The notes: generated from the sequence alone by a model not told the origin. A stretch of DNA of 42,548 nucleotides from Candidatus Rhodoferax bjergmarkensis (GCA_016708345.1 JADJFX010000001.1:1-42548), one strand, 5' to 3'. Positions 1-8,084 are shown, counted from the stretch's first letter. Program-made: numbers and translations.

Positions 1-611
1 AGATTCTCGTTGCTGCTGCTTTCGTGGAATTTGAGCGGGTCCCAAATTCGAAAGGGCGCTTCTATGCTGCCGGCCGAGGCCAGTCGAATGTAGATATGGT
101 TTACCCCGGGAACCAAGCTCACTGGCATGACAAAACTGGGGTGCTTGATAGGTCTCTGGGCAAAAGGTTTTTCATCACCCAGCGCGTAGCTGGTGACAAG
201 CCGACCACCTGCATAGTGAAAAAACTGCACGTCATCGATGAAGGTAATGGGGAGCTCTACCAAGCGCTGGGTGTTGTGTGCGTCTTGGTTGTCGATCTGG
301 AAACGAAACCAGTAGGCATCCCGGGTGAATCCGAAATTGGGTGAGCGCCGGGTGATGGGCTGCCAGGCTAGATCGGGCGCGATGATGTGTGCGTGGGTGA
401 GCGCTTTGGTGCGGTCGATCAGCATGCCCATGCGCGGACCGACATCAATACGGGCGGGAACTTGCCCTTGCACCAAAAAAGCAGGAAAGGTGTCCACCGT
501 GCTTGCAGCAGCTGTCGCCACCTCAGTGCGATCCCGGGCTGCCACTTCAACCATGGCCAGAAGGCTCAAGGCAAATGCCAAGCAGCAAAGACCAAAGGCT
601 CTGATGATCAC
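1..611 (-). CDS. 7TMR-DISM type membrane sensor, N-terminal part (truncated by window start)
   Basis: Only the first ~203 residues are inside the window; the frame runs off position 1. A GTG at 611-609 begins a hydrophobic segment typical of a signal peptide or anchor (about residues 3-25). A TTG at 635-633 in the same frame is an alternative start; neither has a convincing Shine-Dalgarno. The rest matches the extracellular 7TMR-DISMED2 sensory domain: the segments DAYWFRFQIDN, VELPITFIDDVQFF and PFRIWDPLKF follow the family pattern of aromatic and Trp-rich beta strands. In this family the domain is followed by seven membrane helices and a histidine kinase, diguanylate cyclase or similar output, which here would lie outside the window, so the output is unknown. 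The gene begins about 30 bases downstream of the 4.5S RNA on the same strand. Confidence 0.7.
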   Translation of the reverse strand, partial: MIIRAFGLCCLAFALSLLAMVEVAARDRTEVATAAASTVDTFPAFLVQGQVPARIDVGPRMGMLIDRTKALTHAHIIAPDLAWQPITRRSPNFGFTRDAYWFRFQIDNQDAHNTQRLVELPITFIDDVQFFHYAGGRLVTSYALGDEKPFAQRPIKHPSFVMPVSLVPGVNHIYIRLASAGSIEAPFRIWDPLKFHESSSNEN

Positions 612-642
612 AAGAAGTGTCTGCGCTTGGTACAAAGAATAA

Positions 643-744
643 GGTTGACGAGCCTTGACCCCGGCACTGGCTCCACAGTTAGGGCTGCTTGGTTCCCCAC
701 CTGACCCGGTTGGCCGCTTCACCATGCGGGAAGGCCCGTCAGCC
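643..744 (-). ncRNA. ffs: 4.5S RNA (bacterial small SRP RNA)
   Basis: The minus strand carries the conserved Ffh-binding hairpin of SRP RNA: GGTCAGGTGGGGAACCAAGCAG, in two parts GGTCAGGT (5' side) and AAGCAGCC (3' side) around a short tetraloop region, near 674-707. The 5' end (GGCTGACG, from 744) pairs with the 3' end (CGTCAACC, ending at 643) over about 13 base pairs with one mismatch, as expected of the closed SRP hairpin of about 100 nt. A good -10 element, TACAAT, sits at 753-748 on the minus strand, just ahead of the 5' end; no clear -35 was seen. The RNA pairs with Ffh to target membrane proteins. Exact ends are estimated from the pairing. Its position close to dnaX fits what is commonly seen in betaproteobacteria. 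Confidence 0.9.
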
Positions 745-793
745 AATATTGTAGGGCAGAGTGAGAAGGCCACGCGCGCAGACCCAATCCCGA

Positions 794-1222
794 TCAGCTC
801 AGTTCACGGATATGACGCACCACCACCTGAAGTTGGGCCGCATCCATGCGCTCGATGAACTTGCGACTCACCGAGCTGATGAGCTTGGTGGCACCGGATA
901 TGCCCAGACGGGCAGATTGCTCGCCAACAAAGCCAACTTTGGCTTGTTTGAGCGCTTTCATGAAATAGTAGTCCATGCCGACTTCGGTCAGTTCGGCCAC
1001 CAAGTCTGCCAACGACTGGCCATGCAGGGCAGCATCGGGCGCAGTTTCAATCGTGCTCAGAAGGGTATTGGTTTTGGTTCGCAGATCATTCGAATGGTGG
1101 AAGCGCAAGAAAGGTTCGCCCGCACCAGACGCTTTGGCAACAGGCGATTTTGCCGATTTGACGCTCGGTTGTGGCGCTGTTTTGCTCGCTGACTTTGCGG
1201 TGATTTTGGCTGAACTGACCAT
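794..1222 (-). CDS. small basic protein of unknown function
   Basis: 142 residues. The first ~35 residues are rich in Ala, Lys, Ser and Pro (disordered, basic), followed by a compact mainly helical region from about residue 37 (FLRFHHS) to the end (VVVRHIREL). No catalytic motif, signal peptide or membrane segment is visible and I do not recognise the family. The helical part has normal composition and the frame lacks stops, which supports a real gene; the lysine/alanine-rich start resembles nucleic-acid-binding tails, but that is inference. It is divergent from dnaX, with 159 bases between starts. No strong ribosome binding site precedes the ATG at 1222. Confidence 0.6.
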   Translation of the reverse strand: MVSSAKITAKSASKTAPQPSVKSAKSPVAKASGAGEPFLRFHHSNDLRTKTNTLLSTIETAPDAALHGQSLADLVAELTEVGMDYYFMKALKQAKVGFVGEQSARLGISGATKLISSVSRKFIERMDAAQLQVVVRHIRELS

Positions 1223-1369
1223 GCTTGCTGGAGGAATTGATCGCTGGCTTAACGGGAAATTGGCTGGCTAGCTGGAATTAATTATGGATCGAAATGAAGG
1301 GTTTCGGCGCGTTTTTGTGCATCTGGATTTTCTGGCGGCAGGGCTCCCGGGGAAGTCGCCGCAGAGCCT

Positions 1370-1375
1370 TAGAAT
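1370..1375 (+). promoter_or_regulatory. candidate -10 element of dnaX, possibly giving a leaderless mRNA
   Basis: TAGAAT ends six bases before the dnaX ATG at 1382, so a transcript starting 6-7 bases after it would begin at or next to the start codon. No Shine-Dalgarno precedes the ATG and the -35 is weak. Inference from spacing only. Confidence 0.35.
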
Positions 1376-1381
1376 CCCGGC

Positions 1382-3295
1382 ATGTCTTATCTCGTGCTCG
1401 CCCGCAAGTACCGCCCCCGCAACTTTACTGAAATGGTGGGGCAGGAGCATGTGGTGCGTGCCCTGAGCAATGCTTTGACTTCGCAGCGGCTGCACCATGC
1501 TTATCTGTTCACCGGCACCCGAGGTGTGGGAAAAACCACAGTTTCGCGCATTTTGGCCAAGTCGCTCAACTGCCAGGGCTTGGACGGTCTGGGTGGCATC
1601 ACCGCCACACCGTGCGGCGTATGCCAGGCCTGCACCGACATTGACAGTGGCCGTTTTGTGGACTACACCGAGCTGGACGCTGCCTCCAACCGGGGTGTGG
1701 ATGAGGTGCAGTCGCTCCTGGAGCAGGCTGTTTACAAGCCGGTGCAGGGGCGCTTTAAGGTGTTCATGATTGACGAGGTTCACATGCTCACCAACACGGC
1801 CTTTAACGCCATGTTAAAAACTTTGGAAGAGCCACCCGAGTACCTGAAATTTGTGCTGGCCACCACCGACCCGCAAAAAGTGCCGGTTACCGTGTTGTCA
1901 CGCTGTCTGCAGTTCAACTTGCGCCCGATGGCCCCAGAAACCATTCGCGAGCACTTGCACAAAGTGTTGCAGGCTGAGAACGTCCAGGCTGACCTGCAGT
2001 CCCTGCGTTTGCTGGCCCGCGCCGCGCGCGGCTCCATGCGCGATGCCCTGAGCCTGAGCGATCAGGCGATTGCCTTTGGCGGCGGTCAGCTCGAAGAAGC
2101 CACCGTGCGCCAGATGCTGGGCAGCGTTGACCGCTCCTACGTGTTTCGCCTGCTGCAAGCGCTGGCCCAAGGCGATGGAAAAACCGTGGTCGAAACCGCG
2201 GAAGTTTTGCGACTCAATGGCCTTAGCGCCGCCTCCACTCTGGAAGAAATGAGCACGGTGCTGCAACGCATGGCCGTGTTGCAGGCGGTGCCCACGCTGG
2301 CCTCGCCGTCGGATGATGCGGACCCCGAGGCCGCAGATATCGTCCAATTGGCGGCGCTGATGCCCGCCGACGAAACCCAGTTGCTGTACAGCATGTGTCT
2401 GCATGGCCGTGCCGAGCTGGGTTTGGCGCCGGATGAGTATGCGGCGCTGACCATGGTGTTGCTGCGCTTGCTGGCTTTCAAACCCCCGGCAGACCAGCAG
2501 GGGGCCATGGCTGAAAAAAAAAGCCTGAATAAGCCGCTCCCGCTCGTTGAACCTGCGCCATTAGCTATCAAAATTGAAGCAAAAACGGCACAGACTGAGG
2601 TGGCGACTCCAGTTCCGATGTCTGTGGCACCTACGGGGCCTGCGGTGCCTACAGTGGCTTCGAGTCAGGTTTTTGCGCCAGTTCAAGCCCCGGCTGTGGT
2701 GGAGCAGGTCCCTCCTGGCCAGCAGCTTGCAGTGGTGAACCTGGCCGTGGTGGCCCCTGGCCAACCACATACTTTCGAACAAAATAAGGCTTTAGCGCAC
2801 GTAGAACCTGCGCAAGCAGCTACAAATGTTGTAGCAATTCCGGTGCGGGTTCAAGCCGATTCACGTGCCGAGGTGTTGGCCAGTCAGTCGGCCGCTGCGC
2901 AGTGGGTGCCGAGCGAAGATGGCGAATTCTGGCACCGCGTGGTGCAGCAGCTCATCGCCACCGACGCCGTCACCGCCCTGGTGCGTGAGCTGGCGTTGCA
3001 GTCACAGCTGGTGGCACGCGACACAGACCAGTGGCTGCTGCGGGTGGAGCGTGAGTCGCTGAACCAGCCGGGCAGCCGTGACCGGCTGACCACAGCCTTG
3101 CAAGCAGCAGGTCATACGGCGCGACTGGCGATTGAGGTCGGGCGCGTCACCGACAGCCCGGCCCGGCGCAACGCGGCGCTGGCGGCAGAAAAGCAGTTGG
3201 CTGCCGAAAAAATCATCTTCGACGATCCGTTTGTTCAGACGATGATGCGCGATTTTGGGGCGAAAATCGTGCCCGGCAGCATCAAACCGGGCTGA
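1382..3295 (+). CDS. dnaX: DNA polymerase III subunits gamma and tau
   Basis: 637 residues, the normal size of tau. The product is the clamp-loader ATPase that links polymerase cores and DnaB in the replisome. Visible motifs: Walker A GTRGVGKT (residues 45-52), zinc-binding cysteines at 64, 78, 81 and 84, Walker B VFMIDEVH (about 127-134) and the sensor motif SRC (about 173-175). Domains I-III end near residue 375. A Pro/Ala/Val-rich linker of ~130 residues follows, then the tau-specific C-terminal domains (from about residue 515). The linker contains two copies of a dispersed repeat and is preceded by an A9 tract where a -1 slip would give a gamma-like 383-residue product (see separate entries). 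First gene of dnaX-ybaB-recR. The start was chosen from the conserved MSYLVLARKYRP opening. Confidence 0.97.
   Translation: MSYLVLARKYRPRNFTEMVGQEHVVRALSNALTSQRLHHAYLFTGTRGVGKTTVSRILAKSLNCQGLDGLGGITATPCGVCQACTDIDSGRFVDYTELDAASNRGVDEVQSLLEQAVYKPVQGRFKVFMIDEVHMLTNTAFNAMLKTLEEPPEYLKFVLATTDPQKVPVTVLSRCLQFNLRPMAPETIREHLHKVLQAENVQADLQSLRLLARAARGSMRDALSLSDQAIAFGGGQLEEATVRQMLGSVDRSYVFRLLQALAQGDGKTVVETAEVLRLNGLSAASTLEEMSTVLQRMAVLQAVPTLASPSDDADPEAADIVQLAALMPADETQLLYSMCLHGRAELGLAPDEYAALTMVLLRLLAFKPPADQQGAMAEKKSLNKPLPLVEPAPLAIKIEAKTAQTEVATPVPMSVAPTGPAVPTVASSQVFAPVQAPAVVEQVPPGQQLAVVNLAVVAPGQPHTFEQNKALAHVEPAQAATNVVAIPVRVQADSRAEVLASQSAAAQWVPSEDGEFWHRVVQQLIATDAVTALVRELALQSQLVARDTDQWLLRVERESLNQPGSRDRLTTALQAAGHTARLAIEVGRVTDSPARRNAALAAEKQLAAEKIIFDDPFVQTMMRDFGAKIVPGSIKPG
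2499..2532 (+). other. candidate programmed frameshift/slippage site in dnaX (gamma production)
   Basis: An A9 run (2514-2522) is read GAA AAA AAA AGC in the tau frame, containing the heptamer A AAA AAA (2515-2521). A -1 shift gives AAG CCT GAA TAA, stopping at 2530-2532 after 383 residues, just past domain III. A purine-rich AGGGGG (2499-2504) lies 10 bases upstream of the heptamer, the same arrangement as the stimulatory Shine-Dalgarno-like element in E. coli dnaX. A9 runs also cause transcriptional slippage in Thermus dnaX. The arrangement is seen directly; its use is inferred. Confidence 0.65.
2528..2582 (+). repeat. dispersed ~55-bp repeat, copy 1 (inside dnaX, in frame)
   Basis: Shares the ordered blocks AATAAG-GC, CGTTGAACCTGCGC, AGCTA and a final GAAGCA with the copy at 2781-2838 and, more loosely, with 16001-16054, 36611-36667 and 38609-38661. 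It encodes NKPLPLVEPAPLAIKIEA within the tau linker; copy 2 encodes NKALAHVEPAQAATNVVA in the same frame. Confidence 0.6.
2781..2838 (+). repeat. dispersed ~55-bp repeat, copy 2 (inside dnaX, in frame)
   Basis: Contains the core TGCGCAAGCAGCT (close to 2809-2821), identical in the copy at 36611-36667, and ends with the small perfect hairpin GCTACAA-atg-TTGTAGC. It is read in the same frame as copy 1 and as the start of the DMT transporter at 36625. Confidence 0.7.
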
Positions 3296-3358
3296 TTGAG
3301 TTCACCGCAGCATCGTCATTCAAAAAAATTCATTCAAATCACCAACCAAGGAATCACT

Positions 3359-3691
3359 ATGTTCAATAAAGGACAACTCGCCGGCCTCATGAAGCAGGCC
3401 CAGGCCATGCAGGACAACATGAAAAAAGCCCAGGATGAACTGGGCAATGTTGAAGTCACCGGTGAGTCTGGTGCGGGGCTGGTCAAGGTCACCATGACCT
3501 GCAAGCACGACGTGCGACGCGTCACCATCGACCCCAGTTTGCTGGCCGAAGACAAAGACATGCTGGAAGACCTGGTGGCAGCTGCTTTCAACGCGGCCGT
3601 GCGCAAGGCCGAGGAGACATCCTCCGAGAAAATGGGCAAGCTCACGGCTGGCATGCCGGGCCTGCCTGGCGGCATGAAATTTCCCTTCTAA
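3359..3691 (+). CDS. ybaB: YbaB/EbfC family nucleoid-associated protein
   Basis: 110 residues from ATG 3359, which has a good Shine-Dalgarno (AAGGA, 3349-3353). YbaB/EbfC proteins are small dimeric DNA-binding proteins of the nucleoid and are almost always encoded between dnaX and recR, as here. Family features seen: an N-terminal helix rich in Met, Gln and Lys (GLMKQAQAMQ), a central strand region (VEVTGESGAGLVKVTM), the acidic LLAEDKDMLEDLVAAAFNAA helix start, and a Gly/Pro-rich tail ending GLPGGMKFPF. It lies 63 bases after dnaX. An in-frame extension back to 3296 is less likely because it lacks a ribosome binding site and the family sequence begins at MFNKGQ. Confidence 0.95.
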   Translation: MFNKGQLAGLMKQAQAMQDNMKKAQDELGNVEVTGESGAGLVKVTMTCKHDVRRVTIDPSLLAEDKDMLEDLVAAAFNAAVRKAEETSSEKMGKLTAGMPGLPGGMKFPF

Positions 3692-3737
3692 TTCCATTCC
3701 CATATCAATCCGGCATGTTGTTGCTTCGCCTTGCCCT

Positions 3738-3763
3738 CCCAGAGCATCTTCAAATGCTCTGGG
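3738..3763 (+). terminator. strong hairpin between ybaB and recR
   Basis: Perfect 10-bp stem CCCAGAGCAT / ATGCTCTGGG with a 6-base loop. No U-run follows, so it may be a processing or attenuating hairpin within the operon and not a full intrinsic terminator. Confidence 0.45.
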
Positions 3764-3847
3764 ACAAGCTACAGCACTGATCAAAGGCTTCGCGCCTGAT
3801 GTCGCATCGATCTGGAAACGGAATAACTTTTACGTTTTAAGGGGTCT

Positions 3848-4438
3848 ATGACTGACACCAACTCCCTTGAAGTTCTGATCCAGGCGCTCAAACGTCTGCC
3901 AGGAGTTGGGGTCAAGTCGGCCTCTCGCATGGCGTTTCATCTGTTGCAGCATGATCGTGCGGGTGCGCTGGCCTTGTCCCGTGCCTTGAAGCTTGCCGCC
4001 GAAGAGGTACACCACTGCGAGCGCTGCCATACGTTTACCCAGGCGGAGGTTTGCGCCACCTGCCTTGACCCCCGGCGCGATGCCTCCAAGCTGTGTGTGG
4101 TCGAAACGCCTGCTGACCAGTCGGCGCTGGAGCGTACCGGCGCTTACAAGGGGCTTTATTTTGTGCTGATGGGCAAACTCAGTCCGCTGGACGGCATTGG
4201 CCCCAAGGACATCGGTCTCAAAAAATTGTTTGACCGTGCCTGTGACGGCTTGGTGCAGGAGGTGATTCTGGCCACCAACTTTACCGCCGAGGGCGAAGCC
4301 ACGGCCCATGTCATCAACGAAGGGCTCAAGGCGCGGGGGCTGCGTCTGACCCGCTTGGCCCGGGGCGTGCCGGTTGGCAGCGAGTTGGAATACGTGGATC
4401 TGGGTACCATAGCCCACGCTCTGGTTGACCGGCGCTAG
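3848..4438 (+). CDS. recR: recombination mediator protein RecR
   Basis: 196 residues, normal RecR length. RecR works with RecO (and RecF) to load RecA onto gapped single-stranded DNA. Visible: a helix-hairpin-helix (LKRLPGVGVKSASRMAF, about residues 14-30), a C4 zinc finger with Cys 57, 60, 69 and 72 (CERC and CATC), and the Toprim domain (LCVVETPAD near residue 82 and the PLDGIGP segment). AAGGGG directly precedes the ATG. Last gene of the dnaX-ybaB-recR group; convergent with apbE, whose stop is 40 bases away. Confidence 0.97.
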   Translation: MTDTNSLEVLIQALKRLPGVGVKSASRMAFHLLQHDRAGALALSRALKLAAEEVHHCERCHTFTQAEVCATCLDPRRDASKLCVVETPADQSALERTGAYKGLYFVLMGKLSPLDGIGPKDIGLKKLFDRACDGLVQEVILATNFTAEGEATAHVINEGLKARGLRLTRLARGVPVGSELEYVDLGTIAHALVDRR

Positions 4439-4478
4439 CGAAAAATAGCCAGTATTCCTTTGCTTGGTCAGCGCGGCA

Positions 4479-5499
4479 TCAGCTGCGCAGGCGCTGAGCC
4501 ATGCCATGGGATAACCACAAACCCAGTTTGGGCTCCACAATGAGCGCATCGACCGATTGCAAAGGTTTGAGCATCGCCCGCCCGGCTGCAGCACCGGCCA
4601 CCATGATGGCTGCGCCCAGTCCGTTGATGTCTTCGAGTGTGCGTGAAATCAGTGCAACCCCATGTGGGCCGCGGGTGGGTTGCCCCGTTTGCGGATCAAG
4701 AATGTGGTGGAAGCGTTGTCCATCGCGCATGAAGAAACGTTCGTAGTCGCCCGATGCGGCAACAAATCCTTCGCGCAGGCTCACGGTGCCAAGAATTTGC
4801 TCCGGCGAGCGTGGGTCGCGCAAACCGATACGCCAATCGCGACCTTGCAGTTGGCCACTGACCAGTACATCCCCGCCGCCGTTGAGCATGGCATTGCGGA
4901 TGCCGTGGTCTTTCAAGACCCGCATACCGGCCTGCAAAATAGGTAACTTGGCGATACCGCCCAAGTCGATGCGCATGCCGCGCCGACGCAAGTATGCCGT
5001 CGATTTTTTTTCATCCAGCACCAACTGACGGTAGTCCACCAACGGCAATTCCCGCGCGATTTCGTCAGCAGGCGGGACCACGCCCGCGCTTTGGCTGAAA
5101 TCCCAGCCAGTGAATGCGCCCACCGTGATGTCAAAGGTGCCCCCGCTTTGTTGCGAACGCTGTAGCGCCATTTGCAGCACGCTCAGCATTTCAGGCGTTA
5201 CGGGTACAGCCTGCACTCCAGCGGCTAGGTGCAGCGCATGCACCGGATTGCCAATGCGGTAGCGACTGAGCATGTCATGCAGGCGCTGCATTTCAGAAAA
5301 TGCGGCCGTCATTGCGACTTGTGTATCGATACCCCGGTCGGCCTGCACTGTCATGTCCACACGCGTTCCCAGGAGTGGGCGTGCGGCTTGCCGAACCGTG
5401 GGGTCGGCCAGGGCGGGGCGCAAATACAGGTGCAGTGGCCACCATTGGAAGGGTGGCCAGCAGGCGACGACGCCCACGATTTGGAGCCATGGGCGTCAT
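4479..5499 (-). CDS. apbE: FAD:protein FMN transferase (ApbE/NosX-like), frameshifted in its signal peptide as read
   Basis: The long frame (4479-5477) gives the complete ApbE domain: TFDITVGAFTGWDF, the Gly-rich DLGGIAK segment, NGGGDVLVSG and HHILDPQTGQP all match family motifs for FAD/Mg binding and FMN transfer to a Thr in target flavoproteins. Next to nos genes these proteins (NosX) flavinylate NosR in the periplasm. The N-terminus of the long frame (MGVVACWPPFQWW) is not a good export signal, whereas the overlapping frame from ATG 5499 gives a textbook Tat signal (NRGRRRLLATLPMVATAPV). Removing one base from the G4 run at 5415-5418 (C4 on the coding strand) joins them as PVFAPALADPTVRQ. 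The true gene is therefore 5499 to 4479 with a +1 indel as read. It lies 10 bases after the cytochrome gene on the same strand. Confidence 0.85.
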
Positions 5500-5509
5500 A
5501 CGTGGGGTG

Positions 5510-5902
5510 TTAGCGCGACTGCGCCACCATAAAGTCCACTGCGGCCTTGACTTCGTCGTCTTTCAGCGCAGGGTTGCCACCACGGGCGGGCATGGAGCCT
5601 TTGGCACCGTTGAAGCCTTCGATGGCATGCTTGTACAGCATGTCGTTGCCTTGGGCGATGCGTGGGCCCCAGTCGGCTTTGTCGCCTGGTTTGGGCGCTC
5701 CGGCTACACCGGCAGCATGGCACAGGGCGCAGGTCTTGCCATAAATGCTTTTGCCGACTGCGTTTTCTGCCTCGGGGGCGGCCGCTGCAACAGCCGGTGC
5801 AGTGCTGGGTGCTGCTGCAGCGGGTGCAGTGGCTTCGGGTTTACCGCAGGCGGCTAAAAGTGCGCCGCAAACCAGCAGCAAACCGACGAATTTCTTTTGC
5901 AT
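5510..5902 (-). CDS. cytochrome c5-like lipoprotein
   Basis: 130 residues. Lipoprotein signal peptide with lipobox LLAAC (Cys about 19), then an Ala/Pro-rich flexible linker (to about residue 47), then a class I cytochrome c domain: heme motif CALCH and a distal methionine in GSMPARGG. The layout matches the cytochrome c5 family, small periplasmic electron carriers, here probably tethered to a membrane. It is divergent from nosZ across a 219-base intergenic region holding an FNR-like box, and upstream of apbE on the same strand. A role as electron donor to NosZ is inference from position. Confidence 0.88.
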   Translation of the reverse strand: MQKKFVGLLLVCGALLAACGKPEATAPAAAAPSTAPAVAAAAPEAENAVGKSIYGKTCALCHAAGVAGAPKPGDKADWGPRIAQGNDMLYKHAIEGFNGAKGSMPARGGNPALKDDEVKAAVDFMVAQSR

Positions 5903-6005
5903 CGAAAAATCCTTGTATCAAAAACTGAATTGTAGAAAAGGTAACAGACGCTATTTTCGCATCCCGTGACATGTTGCAAAAATAAGGCTATTGGGTGGCG
6001 CTTGA

Positions 6006-6019
6006 TTGAGATAAATCAA
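6006..6019 (+). promoter_or_regulatory. FNR/DNR-type binding site upstream of nosZ
   Basis: TTGAGATAAATCAA differs from the TTGAT-N4-ATCAA consensus at one base. It is centred at 6012.5, about 61 bases before the start expected from a -10 like TAATAT at 6061-6066, a spacing used by FNR-type activators. It could also serve the divergent cytochrome gene. Control by low oxygen or NO through an FNR/DNR protein is the expected regime for nosZ. Confidence 0.65.
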
Positions 6020-6121
6020 TTTTTTGATGAAAGGGTTAACCCGCAGTGACACAGTTGACCTAATATTCGCCCCAGCCTGAAATAATTGTTTAATCGGGCG
6101 AGTTAATTTTAAGGATAACTG

Positions 6122-8068
6122 ATGAGCAAAGACCAAGCAGCCAGCGCCGAAGCATCCACCGTGTTCGGACGCCGCAAATTCATGAATACCGCAGCGCTGG
6201 CCGGTTTGGCTGGTGTTGTAGCCTGTACCGACAAAGGTGCTTCTACGGCACCTGCGGCAGCCTCCTCTTCAGCACCAGCGCCCGCACCGGCTGCCGTAGC
6301 TAAGCATGCAGCAGGCGCGTCGGTACATCTCAAGCCAGGAGAGTTGGACAGCTACTATGGCCTGTGGAGTGGTGGTCACACTGGCGATATGCGTGTTTTG
6401 GGTCTGCCATCTGGCCGTGAAATTCACCGAATCCCTGTGTTCTGTCCAGATGCATTGGTCGGTTGGGGCATTACCAACGAATCCAAAAATATCATGGGTA
6501 CCAAGCCCAACGGTGAACTGCGCTACACCGTGGCTGACACGCACCATACCCATGCATCGTACAAAGATGGCAACTACGATGGTCGTTACGCTTGGATAAA
6601 CGACAAAATCAATGGCCGCATGGCCCGTATCCGCTTGGACTACTTCACTTGCGACAAGATTGTCGAGATTCCGAATATCCAGGGTTTCCACGGAATTTTC
6701 CCGGACAAGGCTGACCCGGTTGATCCCAAGATCAACTACACCACCCGGGTTTTTGCAGGTGCTGAGTTCTCGATCCCCTTACCCAACAATGGCAAAGACA
6801 CTGGCAAAGTAGAAGCCTACCGTTCACTGTTTACCTGTGTGGACGCCGAGAGCATGGAAGTGCGCTGGCAAGCCCTCATCGATGGCAACTGCGACTTGGT
6901 TGCAACTTCATACGACGGCAAATTGGCTGCGACCAATCAGTACAACACCGAAATGGGTGCGGTGTACGCGGACATGATGTCGGCTGAGCGTGATGCCTGT
7001 ACTTTCTTCAACATTGCGCGTATTGAAGAAGCAGTCAAAGCCGGCAAAACCAAGACCATTGGCGACTCCAAAGTGCCTGTGGTCGATTGCACCCGCGCAG
7101 CCAATACGGATCCCAAGACCGCCTTGGTCGCCTATGTGTCGGTGCCTAAGAATCCCCATGGTGTCAATGCTTCGCCCGATGCCAAATACTTCATTTGCGC
7201 CGGCAAACTGTCTCCCACCGGTACGGTGATTGAGTTGGCCAAAGTGCTCGACTGGTTCGACGGCAAGATGGAAAAATTGGACGACGCCATCGTGGCCGAA
7301 GTGGAGCTGGGCCTGGGCCCACTGCACACTGCTTTTGACGGCCGTGGCAATGCCTACACCACCTTGTTCCTGGACAGCCAGGTGGTCAAGTGGAATGTGG
7401 ACAAAGCGATTGCTTTCCACAAGGGTGACAAAACCGCCAAGTACGTGGTGGACCGCCTGGACCTGCAATACCAGCCGGGTCACTTGAATGCTTCGCAATC
7501 GGAAACACGTGCTGCCGACGGAAAATTTCTGGCCGTGGGTTGCAAGTTCTCTAAAGACCGCTTCCTGCCAGTGGGCCCTTTGCACCCCGAGAACGAACAG
7601 CTCATCGACATTTCCGGCGACAAGATGGTGCTGCTGGCCGACCACCCCGTGCGTGGCGAACCGCATGACTTCATCATCTTCAAGCGTGAACTGGTCAATC
7701 CCAAGCAAGTCTATGCGCTTGAGGACTTCCCATTGGCGGTTAAAGACCCTAAAGACAGCGGCATCACCCGCAACGGCAAACAGGTTACGGTGCGACTTAC
7801 ATCGCAGGCCCCAGCGTTTAGCATGACCGAGATCAAGCTCAAGAAGGGCGACAACGTGACCCTGATTTTGACCAACCTGGACAAGATCGAAGACCTGACC
7901 CACGGTTTTGCGATTCCGAAGTACAACGTGAACTTCATTGTGAATCCGCAGGAAACCGCATCGGTGACCTTTGTGGCGGATAAACCCGGTGTGTTCTGGG
8001 CTTATTGCACCCACTTCTGCCATGCTTTGCACTTGGAAATGCGATCGCGCATCATCGTGGAAGGCTGA
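6122..8068 (+). CDS. nosZ: nitrous-oxide reductase, Tat-exported type
   Basis: 648 residues, usual NosZ length. Periplasmic multicopper enzyme reducing N2O to N2. A Tat-type start (FGRRKFMNTAALAGL, RR at 17-18) marks the clade I form. The seven-bladed propeller carries CuZ ligands, including DTHHTH (residues 139-144). The C-terminal cupredoxin holds the CuA site CTHFCHALHLEM (Cys 629 and 633, His 637, Met 640). An Ala/Pro/Ser-rich stretch (about 41-60) follows the signal. AAGGA lies at 6111-6115, 6 bases before the ATG. All key motifs are intact, unlike some of its downstream maturation genes. First gene of the nos operon, under an FNR-like box. Confidence 0.98.
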   Translation: MSKDQAASAEASTVFGRRKFMNTAALAGLAGVVACTDKGASTAPAAASSSAPAPAPAAVAKHAAGASVHLKPGELDSYYGLWSGGHTGDMRVLGLPSGREIHRIPVFCPDALVGWGITNESKNIMGTKPNGELRYTVADTHHTHASYKDGNYDGRYAWINDKINGRMARIRLDYFTCDKIVEIPNIQGFHGIFPDKADPVDPKINYTTRVFAGAEFSIPLPNNGKDTGKVEAYRSLFTCVDAESMEVRWQALIDGNCDLVATSYDGKLAATNQYNTEMGAVYADMMSAERDACTFFNIARIEEAVKAGKTKTIGDSKVPVVDCTRAANTDPKTALVAYVSVPKNPHGVNASPDAKYFICAGKLSPTGTVIELAKVLDWFDGKMEKLDDAIVAEVELGLGPLHTAFDGRGNAYTTLFLDSQVVKWNVDKAIAFHKGDKTAKYVVDRLDLQYQPGHLNASQSETRAADGKFLAVGCKFSKDRFLPVGPLHPENEQLIDISGDKMVLLADHPVRGEPHDFIIFKRELVNPKQVYALEDFPLAVKDPKDSGITRNGKQVTVRLTSQAPAFSMTEIKLKKGDNVTLILTNLDKIEDLTHGFAIPKYNVNFIVNPQETASVTFVADKPGVFWAYCTHFCHALHLEMRSRIIVEG

Positions 8069-8084
8069 TTGGAAGAGTGAGTGA

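Noticed and set aside
24..344. Plus-strand 106-residue frame at the window start
   Set aside because: The opposite strand encodes a clear 7TMR-DISMED2 domain with signal peptide; the plus frame shows no family features.
3296..3358. Upstream start for ybaB
   Set aside because: The family sequence begins at MFNKGQ with a good ribosome binding site; the extension matches nothing.
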